DNA of 64,000 nt from Arthrobacter sp. Leaf337 (GCF_001423745.1 NZ_LMPC01000027.1:238039-302038); one strand, 5' to 3'; shown: positions 32,980-42,257, counted from the stretch's first letter. Translations and numbers: made by a program. The notes: a model not told the origin generated them from the sequence alone.

Positions 32980-34686
32980 ATGTATCTGCTGCTGTCCGCC
33001 CACGCTGACGGCGCAGCCCTCCAGGAGCTCACACCGGACGGCTCCCCCGCCCCGGGCAGTCCCGAACCGCGCCTGATCAGCGCCGGTGAGCTGGCCGGCG
33101 TCGTACGTCAACTCGAAAAGCGGCGCCCGCGCTGGATCTGGCACCGGACGCAGGAGTGGTACCCGGCGCTACTGGCGGCAGGGGTTGAGCTGGAGCGCTG
33201 CCATGACCTCGCGCTCTGTGGCGCCATCCTGGCCCATTCGGAGTTCACCGCCCACACGGACTACGCCCGCAACGCCGAAAAGCTCACGCAGGACGACGAC
33301 TCGCAGCAGCCGCCCCGCACCCTCCAGCCGCCGCCCCAGCCGGCACACCAGGGGGCACTCTTTGAAGACTCCGGACTCGGCCGTCAGCCCAGGCACTCGC
33401 CGGAAGAGCTGCGCACCGAGTTCGCAGCCCAGCAGGAAGCGCTGGGCCAGGCGGGCACGGATGCGAACCGAAGGCAGCGCCTGCAACTGCTCCTCGCCGC
33501 GGAATCCGCCGGCGCCATGATCGCCGCGGAAATGCAGCACACGGGCGTGCCCTGGCGGGAAGAACTGCATGAGCAAATCCTGGCGGACTACCTGGGCCCT
33601 CGCCCGCCGCTGGGCCACCGGCCCGCCAAGCTCGAGGCGTTGAACACCGAGCTCCGCAGGCTCCTGAATTCCCCAAGCCTGAACCCGGATTCGCCGCAGG
33701 ACCTTATGCGCGCCCTGCACCGGAACGGTATCGAGGTCAAGACCACACGGCAATGGGAGTTGAAGGAATCCAGCCATCCGGCCATCGAGCCGCTCCTTGC
33801 CTATAAGAAACTGTCCCGGCTGCACGCGGCCAACGGCTGGGCCTGGCTGGACGCCTGGGTGAACAACGGCCGCTTCCAGCCCGAGTATGTGGTGGGAGGT
33901 GTCGTCTCCGGACGGTGGGCATCCCGCGGCGGCGGTGCACTGCAGATTCCGCGCCAGATCCGCGGCGCGGTGCACGCCGATCCCGGCCACAAACTCATCG
34001 TGGCCGACGCCTCCCAGCTTGAGCCGCGCGTTCTGGTTGCCCTGGCCCAGGACTCCAAAATGGCCGAAGCAGCCCGGGACAAGGACCTCTATGCCGGTAT
34101 CGCTGCGCAGGGTTTCGGCGGTGACCGCGCCAAGGCGAAGGTGGCCCTGCTCGGTGCCATCTACGGTGCCACAACGGGCGAATCCGGGCGGCTCATGCCG
34201 CAGCTGACGCGCACCTATCCGCGCGCCGTCGGCTTCGTCGAACAGGCCGCCCGGGATGGCGAAGCGGGCGGAACCGTCACCTCGAGGCTGGGCCGCAGCA
34301 GCCCGCCGCCGTCGGACCGCTGGCTGCAGAGCCAGCAGTCCACTACGGCGGAGGAACAGCGCCGCGCAGATGCAGTTGCCCGCTCGCGCGGCCGGTTCAC
34401 CCGCAACTTCGTGGTCCAGGGCTCTGCCGCAGACTGGGCAGCCTGCTGGCTGGCGGAATTACGACGGCGGCTCCGCGCAATGCGGTCGGCCGGCGGCACC
34501 GCCGGCGAACTGGTGTTCTTCCTCCATGACGAAGTGATGGTCCACTGCCCTGACGATTCAGTGGATGCCTGCATTGGCGCCATCGAGGAGGCAGCCGCGG
34601 CGGCCAAGGAACTGCTGTTCGGCCGGATTCCGGTGGAATTTCCGGTGAGCGTGGCCGTTGTGGACTCCTACGACAAAGCCAAATAG
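32980..34686 (+). CDS. PolA-like bifunctional 3'-5' exonuclease/DNA polymerase
   Basis: A 568-residue family A polymerase lacking the 5' nuclease domain of Pol I. Polymerase motif A is VADASQLEPRVLVALA, motif B is RAKAKVALLGAIYGAT and motif C is FFLHDEVMVHC, so both catalytic Asp residues are present. The first 190 residues sit where a proofreading domain would be, but I see no clear DEDD acidic set. Exonuclease activity is therefore doubtful despite the usual product name. It is divergent from the Tad operon across 184 bases. A separate full-length polA is expected elsewhere. Confidence 0.85.
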   Translation: MYLLLSAHADGAALQELTPDGSPAPGSPEPRLISAGELAGVVRQLEKRRPRWIWHRTQEWYPALLAAGVELERCHDLALCGAILAHSEFTAHTDYARNAEKLTQDDDSQQPPRTLQPPPQPAHQGALFEDSGLGRQPRHSPEELRTEFAAQQEALGQAGTDANRRQRLQLLLAAESAGAMIAAEMQHTGVPWREELHEQILADYLGPRPPLGHRPAKLEALNTELRRLLNSPSLNPDSPQDLMRALHRNGIEVKTTRQWELKESSHPAIEPLLAYKKLSRLHAANGWAWLDAWVNNGRFQPEYVVGGVVSGRWASRGGGALQIPRQIRGAVHADPGHKLIVADASQLEPRVLVALAQDSKMAEAARDKDLYAGIAAQGFGGDRAKAKVALLGAIYGATTGESGRLMPQLTRTYPRAVGFVEQAARDGEAGGTVTSRLGRSSPPPSDRWLQSQQSTTAEEQRRADAVARSRGRFTRNFVVQGSAADWAACWLAELRRRLRAMRSAGGTAGELVFFLHDEVMVHCPDDSVDACIGAIEEAAAAAKELLFGRIPVEFPVSVAVVDSYDKAK

Positions 34687-34847
34687 CTCTCCGAAAGACG
34701 CGGCCTGTAACGTACCCGCGGGTAGCTTTGTGAACTGTCTCACCTCCCGGTTAAGCTCAATTAGCCGGTTCGCAGCAGTGGCAGTGCAGCACCGAAAAAG
34801 AACCGGCCGATGCAATGACGCATGGAAATTTGGGGAGGCACCACACA

Positions 34848-35048
34848 ATGGCTGGCACATTCGAAATCATCAACGCTGAAGAAGAAGCTTTCTACTTCCG
34901 GCTCAAGGCCGACGACGGCACGGTAGTGGCGGTTTCGCCGCGGTTCAAGACACTCAAAGGCGTGGTCGCTGGCATCGATGCCGTCCGCGAGAACGCAGCC
35001 ACAGGACTCGTGGTCAACCGTGCCCGGCGGGAACTGGCCACCGGCTAG
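34848..35048 (+). CDS. DUF1508 (YegP-like) small protein
   Basis: A 66-residue protein with one DUF1508 unit: MAGTFEIINAEEEAFYFRLK, then DGTVVAVSPRFKTLKGVVAG and an N-terminal-to-middle pattern of strands and one helix. E. coli YegP has two such units and this has one. The ATG at 34848 follows the ribosome site GGGGAGG. It is preceded by 160 bases of non-coding sequence. Function unknown. Confidence 0.82.
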   Translation: MAGTFEIINAEEEAFYFRLKADDGTVVAVSPRFKTLKGVVAGIDAVRENAATGLVVNRARRELATG

Positions 35049-35114
35049 CCCCGGGCCGACGGGGCGGGTGCCCTGAGGCGGACGCCGGTCCGGCCCGCAG
35101 ACCCGTCCGGGAAG

Positions 35115-35792
35115 TCAAATATCGATCTGGTGCAGCCGGGTCCGGTCCCACGGAACGGCCCAGCCCAACTGGTCAAACAGTTCGTTCAGGATCATCCCGG
35201 TGAAACCCCAGACCACTACGTTGTTCACTGCAAAGGCGGGGCTCAGGAACGACTGGCCGCCCCGGCTGACGGTTGCCATCACCCTGTTGTCCGGGTCCAG
35301 CAGGTCGCGGACCGGGATCCGGAACACCTGGGCCGATTCACCGTAGTCCACCACCCGGACCGGAGACGGCGAGTGCCACCAGGCGAGCACCGGCGTCACC
35401 AGGAAATTCCCGCGCGGCAAGGCCAGCTGCGGCATGGCGCCGAGAACCTCCACACCGGCCGAATCGAGGCCGGTCTCCTCCTCCGCTTCACGGAGGGCAG
35501 CTTCAATGGGTGTTTCGCCCGGGTCGATTCCGCCGCCCGGAAACGCCACCTGGCCGGGGTGGTCGTCCAGGGTGTGGGCACGTTCCAGCAGCAGGACATC
35601 GAGGTCGGCCGGGGCCAGGTGTTTCGAGGAAACGGCGGGCACGTTGTCCAGGGCGCCGAAGAGCATCAGCACGGCGGCCTTGCGGGCAACGGAATCGTCC
35701 ACGGTCAGGTTCCGCCAGTAGGGATTGCGCTCCGGGCCGTTCCCGGCGGTGATGGCGTCAATGAGGCCGACGAGGTCCTGGCGGGCAGTCAT
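35115..35792 (-). CDS. Nudix hydrolase, CoA pyrophosphatase-like
   Basis: A 225-residue Nudix enzyme. The Nudix box GGGIDPGETPIEAALREAEE continues ETGLD and is complete. Just before it DVLLLERAHTLDDHPGQVAF matches the CoA-pyrophosphatase (NudL-type) extension, which cuts CoA to 4'-phosphopantetheine and 3',5'-ADP. The start overlaps the nth stop by four bases (ATGA), so the two form an operon, the same pairing I recall as Rv3672c with nth in M. tuberculosis. An ATG further upstream would run deep into nth. Confidence 0.88.
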   Translation of the reverse strand: MTARQDLVGLIDAITAGNGPERNPYWRNLTVDDSVARKAAVLMLFGALDNVPAVSSKHLAPADLDVLLLERAHTLDDHPGQVAFPGGGIDPGETPIEAALREAEEETGLDSAGVEVLGAMPQLALPRGNFLVTPVLAWWHSPSPVRVVDYGESAQVFRIPVRDLLDPDNRVMATVSRGGQSFLSPAFAVNNVVVWGFTGMILNELFDQLGWAVPWDRTRLHQIDI

Positions 35793-36622
35793 TTCCCCCG
35801 CTTTTGTGATTCCATCCGGATTTCGGCAGCCCGATGGGTCTCCGCCAGGAGCTGGGCCAGAAGGGCTTCCTGCCCCGGGGCCAGCTCGTATTTGAGCAGC
35901 TTGGCTGCTTTCACCGGATCCGTCTCCCCTGCTCCGTAGCTGGGGCACCACGTGGCCACCGCGCACGCACCGCAGGCGGGTTTGCGCGCATGGCAGACGC
36001 GCCGCCCATGAAAGACCACCCGGTGCGACAGCATGGTCCAGTCCCTCGGTTCGAACAGCTCGGCCACGTCGGCTTCGACGCGCACGGGATCATCCGAGTC
36101 GGTCCAGCCGAACCGGCGGGCCAGCCGGCCAAAGTGCGTGTCCACGGTGATTCCGGGAATGCCGAAAGCGTTGCCCAGCACCACGTTGGCGGTTTTCCGG
36201 CCAACTCCGGGCAGCGTCACCAGGTCCTGCAGCCGGGGCGGCACCTCGCCGTCGTACTCGTCCACCAGCCGGTTGCAGAGCGCCATAACGTTCCGCGCCT
36301 TCGCGCGGAAGAACCCCGTGGGCTTGAGGATCACCTCAAGCTCGGCGGGGTCCGCCTCTGCCATGCTCCGGGCGTCCGGATAGCGGGCGAACAAGAGCGG
36401 CGTGATCTGGTTGACCACGACGTCGGTTGTCTGGGCCGACAGGACCGTGGCCACCAGCAGCTCGAAGGGGCTGCGGAAATCCAGCTCGGCGTGCGCGTAA
36501 GGGTAGAGCTCCGCGAGCGCCCGGTTGATCCTGCGGGCGCGCCGCTTGAGCGCCAGCAGGGATTCGCCCGCCGCCCTGGGGGTGATGCTGCCCGGATTCG
36601 GAGTCCCGGAAACGGTGGCCAT
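35789..36622 (-). CDS. nth: Endonuclease III (base-excision DNA glycosylase/AP lyase)
   Basis: A 277-residue endonuclease III that removes oxidised pyrimidines. The helix-hairpin-helix LPGVGRKTANVVLGNAFGIP carries the catalytic lysine, and VDTHFGRLARRFGW contains the conserved Asp. The 4Fe-4S cluster ligands follow as CHARKPACGACAVATWC. About 30 residues before (MATVSGTPNPGS) and 35 after the core exceed E. coli Nth. It is the upstream partner of the Nudix gene and lies nine bases after the membrane-protein gene. Confidence 0.96.
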   Translation of the reverse strand: MATVSGTPNPGSITPRAAGESLLALKRRARRINRALAELYPYAHAELDFRSPFELLVATVLSAQTTDVVVNQITPLLFARYPDARSMAEADPAELEVILKPTGFFRAKARNVMALCNRLVDEYDGEVPPRLQDLVTLPGVGRKTANVVLGNAFGIPGITVDTHFGRLARRFGWTDSDDPVRVEADVAELFEPRDWTMLSHRVVFHGRRVCHARKPACGACAVATWCPSYGAGETDPVKAAKLLKYELAPGQEALLAQLLAETHRAAEIRMESQKRGK

Positions 36623-36631
36623 CAGGACCGG

Positions 36632-38101
36632 CTAGCCGCGCTCGATGTTGCTGAGGTCCCGCAGCACGCCGACGCGGCCGTCGGTATGCTGCACCAGGAA
36701 TTCGTGCCCGCGGTCTTCCAGGGCCAGAACCCACCCGCCGGGTTCGATCACGAACGCAGGCATGCCCGTCCGCTCGTCGACTGCAGTCCGGGGCTGGGCG
36801 ACGGCGAACCAGAACGCCTCGTGGACCGGCTGTTCGCCGTGTTCTTCCGGACGGCTGTAGGGGTCTACGGTGGCGCCGATGGGCTCCTGCGACTTCACCT
36901 GCGGGTTCAGCATCGTCGCAGCGGGCGCCGAAGCTGCCGGAGCCGCCGCTGCATGCTCCGAGGCAGCGGGCGCCGACGTTGCGGGCGAAGCACCCGTGGC
37001 GGGACCGGTGGCTGACTCCCGGCCCACGGCCGCGGGAACTGCGGCAGCCTGCGTCCGCTCTGCAGCGGAAGGAACGACGTCGGCAGCCTGCGTTGCGGGC
37101 GAAGCGTCTGTACCGCGGCTGGCGGCCGCGGCACCTACTGCTGCTGCCGCAGTAGCGGCAGCAGCGTTGTTGCCGGCTGCGTTGCCAGACATGGCAGTGG
37201 CGGCCGCAGCCGGCACTGAGTCTGCCTGCGGCGCGGCGCCCTGCGTCTTACCCCGCTGCGTTGCTGCATGCTGCGTCTCTCCGTATGAGGTTGCTGCGTG
37301 CGGGGCTTCACCGGAGCCAGCTCCGGCGTACGGGCGGTCGGCCTTCGGCGCACCGGTGGCCGTTGCGCTTCCTGCTGCTGCGGCGCCTGCTGCACCCGCG
37401 GCACCCGCGGCACCCGCGGTCAGTCGCTTCGACCAGCCAGCCAGCGTGCTGGAACCCGGCTCCTTGGCGGCCTTGGGCTCCTTCGGGGCGCTGGGCTTGC
37501 GGAACGGCGCGGCGGACTCTCGGGCCACAACGTGTGCGGGAACTTCCGCGCGGTCCAGGAAGTCACCGGCAAGGACGGGAATGAAGCGTGCCAGCACCGT
37601 GGCGGCAAACAGTCCGACGGATCCGATCAGGCCCACCAGCATCACCGGAATGAAGGCTTCGGCGGCGGACAGGAAGAAGAACCCTGCGGAGAACGACGCC
37701 ACCACGGACGCGAACTGGTCAATTGACAGCGATCCCACCCGCACCTTGGACTCCGGGCTAAGCCGGCGCGCCACGAAGAGGGCCGTCACGATCAGCGGCA
37801 GGATGATGCCCAGGCCCAGGAAGAACAGGCTGCCAAGGTTCCACAGGTTGTAGCGGGAATCGAACATCGGGATCAGCGACGCGACGAACAGAATCAGCGT
37901 TGAGGTGAAGACGGTGAGGTCCCGCACGGTGAACGGGCCGAGCACCGTTTCGTTCTTCTTGGCCGTCAGCCTGCTTCCCGCAGACTTTGGCTCGCCGGAG
38001 CCTGCCGGCTTACCGGAATTCGCCGGGCCGGTCGCTTGGCCGTTCGCCTGACCGGGATGCGTATGGACCGCCTTATGCTGTCCATGGCTTTGCTGGTTCA
38101 T
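36632..38101 (-). CDS. Membrane protein with long Ala-rich low-complexity region
   Basis: A 489-residue hypothetical protein. Residues 1-50 are polar. Four hydrophobic segments lie at about 55-75, 85-110, 125-145 and 155-175. A low-complexity region rich in Ala, Thr and Gly (about 230-400) includes AAGAAGAAGAA and HAATSYGETQHAATQ. The C-terminal 75 residues look folded (FVIEPGGWVLALEDRGHEF) and contain VGVLRDLSNIERG. The start at 38101 has the site AAGGAGAACAGA. It is the first gene of the nth operon. No family is recognised. Confidence 0.75.
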   Translation of the reverse strand: MNQQSHGQHKAVHTHPGQANGQATGPANSGKPAGSGEPKSAGSRLTAKKNETVLGPFTVRDLTVFTSTLILFVASLIPMFDSRYNLWNLGSLFFLGLGIILPLIVTALFVARRLSPESKVRVGSLSIDQFASVVASFSAGFFFLSAAEAFIPVMLVGLIGSVGLFAATVLARFIPVLAGDFLDRAEVPAHVVARESAAPFRKPSAPKEPKAAKEPGSSTLAGWSKRLTAGAAGAAGAAGAAAAGSATATGAPKADRPYAGAGSGEAPHAATSYGETQHAATQRGKTQGAAPQADSVPAAAATAMSGNAAGNNAAAATAAAAVGAAAASRGTDASPATQAADVVPSAAERTQAAAVPAAVGRESATGPATGASPATSAPAASEHAAAAPAASAPAATMLNPQVKSQEPIGATVDPYSRPEEHGEQPVHEAFWFAVAQPRTAVDERTGMPAFVIEPGGWVLALEDRGHEFLVQHTDGRVGVLRDLSNIERG

Positions 38102-38592
38102 TCTGTTCTCCTTAGCACGGCGACGCCCTGGACAGCGTCTCCTAACGGCAGGCAGGAACGGGACCGCAAGCGGTCCTGTCGCCTCCATCGGATGTCACAA
38201 CTCCATCTCAGCCTAGCCAAGTGGTTGGCTGATCACTAGCTGACGGGCCGGAGGCGGGACCGGCAAAACACCCGCGGATTTCCCTAGCACACCCGCCTGT
38301 TTGCCGGGTGAACGCGGGGCGGCCGGGAAGGCCGGCGGAGGCTCCGGCTCCGGCACGGGAGGGCACGGCCCCTGCCGCCCGGGAACCATTCGGCGCTTAA
38401 TAAACACCGCTCACGGTTCGCTATGTGACGAGGCACACGTCTGGTGCGGGGCAGGCGTTAGTGTGTATTTCGGAACAGCTCTTTGCGGTACAGCCGCGAC
38501 CAGCCGATGCCCGATGCCGCGCATGCGGCCCGGCTGCGGCCCGGTGGCGGCCCGTCCCGCGCAGCAAAGATCGATGAATGATGAGGTTCACC
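38102..38592. other. Intergenic region between divergent membrane-protein gene and acs
   Basis: This 491-base gap is expected to hold the acs promoter. An AT-richer patch lies at 38395-38475. TGTG and CACA half-sites occur at 38424-38437, but their spacing is two bases short of a CRP site. I see no gene, strong terminator or convincing promoter. Confidence 0.4.
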
Positions 38593-40710
38593 ATGTCCCA
38601 GGACACACCCAGCTCCACGGCCACCGCTGCACACACCGACGTGCCGGCCAACTTGTCCACCGCCGGAGCCGTTGCAGTCTCCGCAGCCGCAAGCCCGTCA
38701 GCCAACGGAGCCCAGGGCGGGAACGGCGACGCCTTCGAAAACCTCTCCCAGGAGAACCGGAAGTTCGCCCCGTCAGAAGAGTTCGCTGCCAACGCGGTGG
38801 TCACCGCTGCGGATTATGCTGAGGCCGACGCCGGCCGTCCGGCTTTTTGGGCGAAGCAGGCCCGCGAACTGCTCACCTGGAGCAAGGACTTCACCGAGAC
38901 CCTGGACTGGTCCAACCCGCCTTTCGCGAAGTGGTTCGTCGGCGGCGAAATCAACGCCGCGTACAACGCCCTGGACCGGCACGTGGAGAACGGACTCGGG
39001 GACCGGGTGGCCATCTACTTTGAAGGCGAACCGGGCGATTCCCGCTCCTACACATATGCGCAGCTCACCGAAGAGGTGAAGAAGGCTGCGAACGCGTTCG
39101 AGTCCCTCGGCGTGGCCAAGGGCGACCGCGTGGCCGTGTACCTGCCCATGATCCCCGAAGCCGTCATCACGTTGCTGGCCTGCGCCCGGATCGGCGCCGT
39201 CCACTCGGTGGTGTTCGGCGGCTTCTCCGCCGAGGCCCTGCGCTCCCGGATCGACGACGCCGGGGCCAAACTCGTCGTCACCGCCGACGGCACCTACCGC
39301 CGCGGCAAGCCCAGCTCCCTGAAGCACGCGGTGGACGACGCCTTGTCCCACGAAGGGGACGGCAGCGGGCACACCGTGCAGAACGTCGTCGTCGTCAAGC
39401 GCAACGGCCAAGACGTGGACTGGCACGAGGGCCGGGACCACTGGTGGGCCGACACGGTTGGCACTGCTTCCCCGGACCACACGGCCGTGGGCCATGACTC
39501 CGAGCACCCGCTGTTTATCCTCTACACCTCCGGCACCACCGGCAAGCCCAAGGGAATCCTGCACACCACCGGCGGGTACCTTGCCCAGGGCGCCTACACC
39601 CACAAGGCCGTCTTCGACCTGCACCCGGAAACCGACGTGTACTGGTGCACCGCCGACGTCGGCTGGATCACCGGCCACTCCTACGTCGCCTACGCCCCGC
39701 TGATCAACGGCGCCACCCAGGTCATGTACGAAGGCACGCCGGACTCCCCGCACCAGGGCCGCTGGTGGGAGATCATCGAGAAGTACAAGGTCTCCATCCT
39801 CTACACCGCACCCACCGCCATCCGCACCTTCATGAAGTGGGGCAAGGAGATCCCGGCCAAGTTCGACCTCTCCTCGATCCGCGTCCTGGGCTCCGTGGGC
39901 GAACCCATCAACCCCGAAGCCTGGATGTGGTACCGCGACGTCATCGGCGCCAACGCCGGCAAGAACGGCGAGAAGAAGGAGAACCCGGCACCGATCGTGG
40001 ACACCTGGTGGCAGACCGAAACCGGCGCCCAGATGATCGCCCCGCTGCCCGGCGTCACGGCCACCAAGCCCGGCTCCGCCCAGGTTCCGCTGCCGGGCAT
40101 CGCCGTCGATGTGGTCGATGAGCTCGGCGAATCCGTGCCGAACGGGCACGGCGGCTTCCTGGTGATCCGCGAACCGTGGCCGGCCATGCTCCGCGGCATC
40201 TGGGGCGACCCGGAAAGGTTCAAGGAGACTTACTGGTCTCGCTTCGAGACCATGTACTTCGCGGGCGACGGCGCCAAGAAGGACGACGACGGCGACGTCT
40301 GGCTCCTGGGCCGCGTGGATGACGTCATGAACATCTCCGGCCACAGGCTTTCCACGGCGGAAATCGAATCCGCCCTGGTCAGCCACCCGGCCGTTGCCGA
40401 GGCAGCAGTCGTGGGCGCCGCCGACGAAACCACCGGACAGGCCGTCGTCGCGTTCGTGATCCTCCGCGAAGATGCTGTGGACTCCGGCGACGCGATCGTC
40501 CAGGAACTCCGCAACCACGTGGGCAAGGAAATCGGTCCGATCGCCAAGCCCAAGACCATCCTGGTGGTGCCCGAACTGCCCAAGACCCGCTCCGGCAAAA
40601 TCATGCGCCGGCTCCTCAAGGACGTCGCCGAAGGCCGCGAGGTAGGAGACGCCACCACGCTGGCCGACAACACCGTCATGGCGCAGATCGCCCACTCGCT
40701 CCGAAAGTAG
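38593..40710 (+). CDS. acs: Acetyl-coenzyme A synthetase
   Basis: A 705-residue AMP-forming acetate-CoA ligase. The adenylate loop is YTSGTTGKPKGILH, WWQTETGAQ is the A5 motif and the hinge lies in LLGRVDDVMNISGHR. The acetylatable lysine is in PKTRSGKIMRRLL near the end, the site that an AcuC-type deacetylase would act on. The N-terminus carries about 50 extra polar residues before the conserved ENRKFAPSEEF. The start at 38593 follows GATGAGG. The stop is inside an 18-base tandem duplication, followed by a terminator hairpin. Confidence 0.97.
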   Translation: MSQDTPSSTATAAHTDVPANLSTAGAVAVSAAASPSANGAQGGNGDAFENLSQENRKFAPSEEFAANAVVTAADYAEADAGRPAFWAKQARELLTWSKDFTETLDWSNPPFAKWFVGGEINAAYNALDRHVENGLGDRVAIYFEGEPGDSRSYTYAQLTEEVKKAANAFESLGVAKGDRVAVYLPMIPEAVITLLACARIGAVHSVVFGGFSAEALRSRIDDAGAKLVVTADGTYRRGKPSSLKHAVDDALSHEGDGSGHTVQNVVVVKRNGQDVDWHEGRDHWWADTVGTASPDHTAVGHDSEHPLFILYTSGTTGKPKGILHTTGGYLAQGAYTHKAVFDLHPETDVYWCTADVGWITGHSYVAYAPLINGATQVMYEGTPDSPHQGRWWEIIEKYKVSILYTAPTAIRTFMKWGKEIPAKFDLSSIRVLGSVGEPINPEAWMWYRDVIGANAGKNGEKKENPAPIVDTWWQTETGAQMIAPLPGVTATKPGSAQVPLPGIAVDVVDELGESVPNGHGGFLVIREPWPAMLRGIWGDPERFKETYWSRFETMYFAGDGAKKDDDGDVWLLGRVDDVMNISGHRLSTAEIESALVSHPAVAEAAVVGAADETTGQAVVAFVILREDAVDSGDAIVQELRNHVGKEIGPIAKPKTILVVPELPKTRSGKIMRRLLKDVAEGREVGDATTLADNTVMAQIAHSLRK

Positions 40711-40734
40711 CGGCCGCTCAGAAAGTAACAGCCC
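40699..40734 (+). repeat. 18-bp tandem duplication spanning the acs stop codon
   Basis: Unit 1 (40699-40716) reads CTC CGA AAG TAG and unit 2 (40717-40734) reads CTC AGA AAG TAA. Both encode Leu-Arg-Lys-stop, and the second copy is in frame. Fourteen of 18 positions are identical. The differences within the coding part (CGA/AGA, TAG/TAA) are synonymous. Confidence 0.8.
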
Positions 40735-40757
40735 CGGAAGCTTTCCGGGCACCAGCC

Positions 40758-40796
40758 GGCCCCGTTTTCCCTTGCCACGGCGGGGAAAACGGGGCC
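40758..40796 (+). terminator. acs transcription terminator hairpin
   Basis: GGCCCCGTTTTCCC (40758-40771) pairs perfectly with GGGAAAACGGGGCC (40783-40796) over 14 bases with an 11-base loop. It lies 48 bases past the acs stop. No U-run follows the stem. Its perfect complementarity and position support termination. Confidence 0.7.
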
Positions 40797-40886
40797 GCGG
40801 TGCTTTGTGACGATTCAAATAACGGTTGCCGCCAAAATGTTCTTTCCCGTTCTTTCCTGTTCCCTTTTGAGACGTTATAGTCATGA

Positions 40887-40908
40887 GCATGTGAGGTGTC
40901 TCACATGC
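40887..40908. promoter_or_regulatory. CRP/GlxR-type operator palindrome upstream of the first sugar importer
   Basis: GCATGTGA (40887-40894) and TCACATGC (40901-40908) are perfect inverted arms around six bases. The core TGTGA-N6-TCACA fits the CRP/GlxR consensus exactly. TATAGT at 40876-40881 just upstream may be the -10 box. The site would then lie at or after the transcription start, a position favouring repression. The DeoR-type protein of the same operon is an alternative binder. Confidence 0.6.
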
Positions 40909-40931
40909 AGCTATTTTTCAAGGGAGAGAAC

Positions 40932-42242
40932 ATGGCAGCACAGTTTGATGCGTCGGCAACCGCTTTTCCGAGCCGGCGGACCATCCTCAAGACCGTCGGC
41001 GTCGGCGCAGCAGGCGTGGCCGGGATTCCGTTCCTCGCGGCCTGTACCGGCGGGAGCGGGCCGTCGGCCACAGGTTCCGACTCGCCCGGCCTGACGTTCG
41101 GTTCCGGGTCCTCGGATGATGTTCCCAAGCGCGCCTACCAGGCCGTCACGGATGCCTTCACCGCCAAGACCGGCAAGAAAGTCACCACCAACGTGGTGCC
41201 GCATAACGATTTCCAGAACAAGATCAACTCCTACCTGCAGGGCTCGCCGGACGATACCTTCACATGGTTTGCCGGTTACCGCATGCAGTACTACGCGGGC
41301 AAGGGACTCCTGGCACCCATCGACGACGTCTGGGAGAGCATCGGCGCCAACTACTCCGACGCGCTGAAGAAGGCTTCCACCGGACCTGACGGCAAGATGT
41401 ACTTCGTCCCCAACTACAACTACCCGTGGGGTTTCTTCTACCGGAAGAGCCTCTGGGCGGAGAAGGGCTACGAGGTTCCGGAGACTTTCGACGCGCTCAA
41501 GGCCCTGGCCACGAAGATGAAGGCTGACGGCATCATTCCCATCGGCTTCGCCGACAAGGACGGCTGGCCGGCCATGGGCACCTTCGACTACATCAACATG
41601 CGGCTCAACGGCTACCAGTTCCACGTGGATCTGTGCGCCCACAAGGAATCCTGGGACCAGCAGAAGGTCAGCGCCGTTTTTGACACGTGGGCCGAACTCC
41701 TTCCGTTCCAGGACCCGGCAGCCCTGGGCCAGACGTGGCAGGACGCGGCAAAGGCACTGGAAGCCAAGAAGACCGGCATGTACCTCCTCGGTTCCTTCGT
41801 GACCCAGCAGTTCACTGATCCCGCCGTCCTGGCGGACATCGGCTTCTTCGCCTTCCCGGAGATCGCCATGGAAGGCCGCGACGCCGTCGAAGCCCCCATC
41901 GACGGCCTCCTGTTGTCAAAGAAGGGTGGCGAAAACAAGGCGGCCCGGGACTTCATGGCCTTCCTGGGATCTGCCGAGGCCCAGGACGCGTACGCCGCGG
42001 TGGATTCGTCCAACATTGCCACGGCCAAGGGCACCGACACGTCCAAGTTCACGCCGCTCAACAAGACGTGCGCGGACACCATCGCGAACGCCAAATACAT
42101 CAGCCAGTTCTTCGATCGGGATGCCCTTCCCGCGATGGCCAACAACGTGATGATCCCTGCGCTGCAGAGCTTCATCAAGGACGGCAAGATGGACGTCAAA
42201 AACCTCGAAGCCCAGGCCAAGACGCTGTACGCCGCCCAATAG
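40932..42242 (+). CDS. Sugar ABC transporter substrate-binding lipoprotein (Tat-type signal)
   Basis: A 436-residue type 1 solute-binding protein. SRRTILKTVG at residues 15-24 is a twin-arginine-like signal, followed by a hydrophobic stretch and lipobox FLAAC at about 32-37. The mature lipoprotein was therefore possibly exported folded and anchored to the membrane. Motifs typical of family-1 sugar binders include KRAYQAVTDAFTAKTG and YYAGKGLLAPIDD. The start at 40932 follows AAGGGAGAGAAC. It heads an operon with two permeases and a DeoR regulator. The sugar is not identifiable. Confidence 0.88.
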   Translation: MAAQFDASATAFPSRRTILKTVGVGAAGVAGIPFLAACTGGSGPSATGSDSPGLTFGSGSSDDVPKRAYQAVTDAFTAKTGKKVTTNVVPHNDFQNKINSYLQGSPDDTFTWFAGYRMQYYAGKGLLAPIDDVWESIGANYSDALKKASTGPDGKMYFVPNYNYPWGFFYRKSLWAEKGYEVPETFDALKALATKMKADGIIPIGFADKDGWPAMGTFDYINMRLNGYQFHVDLCAHKESWDQQKVSAVFDTWAELLPFQDPAALGQTWQDAAKALEAKKTGMYLLGSFVTQQFTDPAVLADIGFFAFPEIAMEGRDAVEAPIDGLLLSKKGGENKAARDFMAFLGSAEAQDAYAAVDSSNIATAKGTDTSKFTPLNKTCADTIANAKYISQFFDRDALPAMANNVMIPALQSFIKDGKMDVKNLEAQAKTLYAAQ

Positions 42243-42257
42243 CGAGGGAAGACTTCC

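Noticed and set aside
38423..38438. TGTGACGAGGCACA upstream of acs as a CRP site
   Set aside because: The half-sites are two bases too close for the TGTGA-N6-TCACA spacing.
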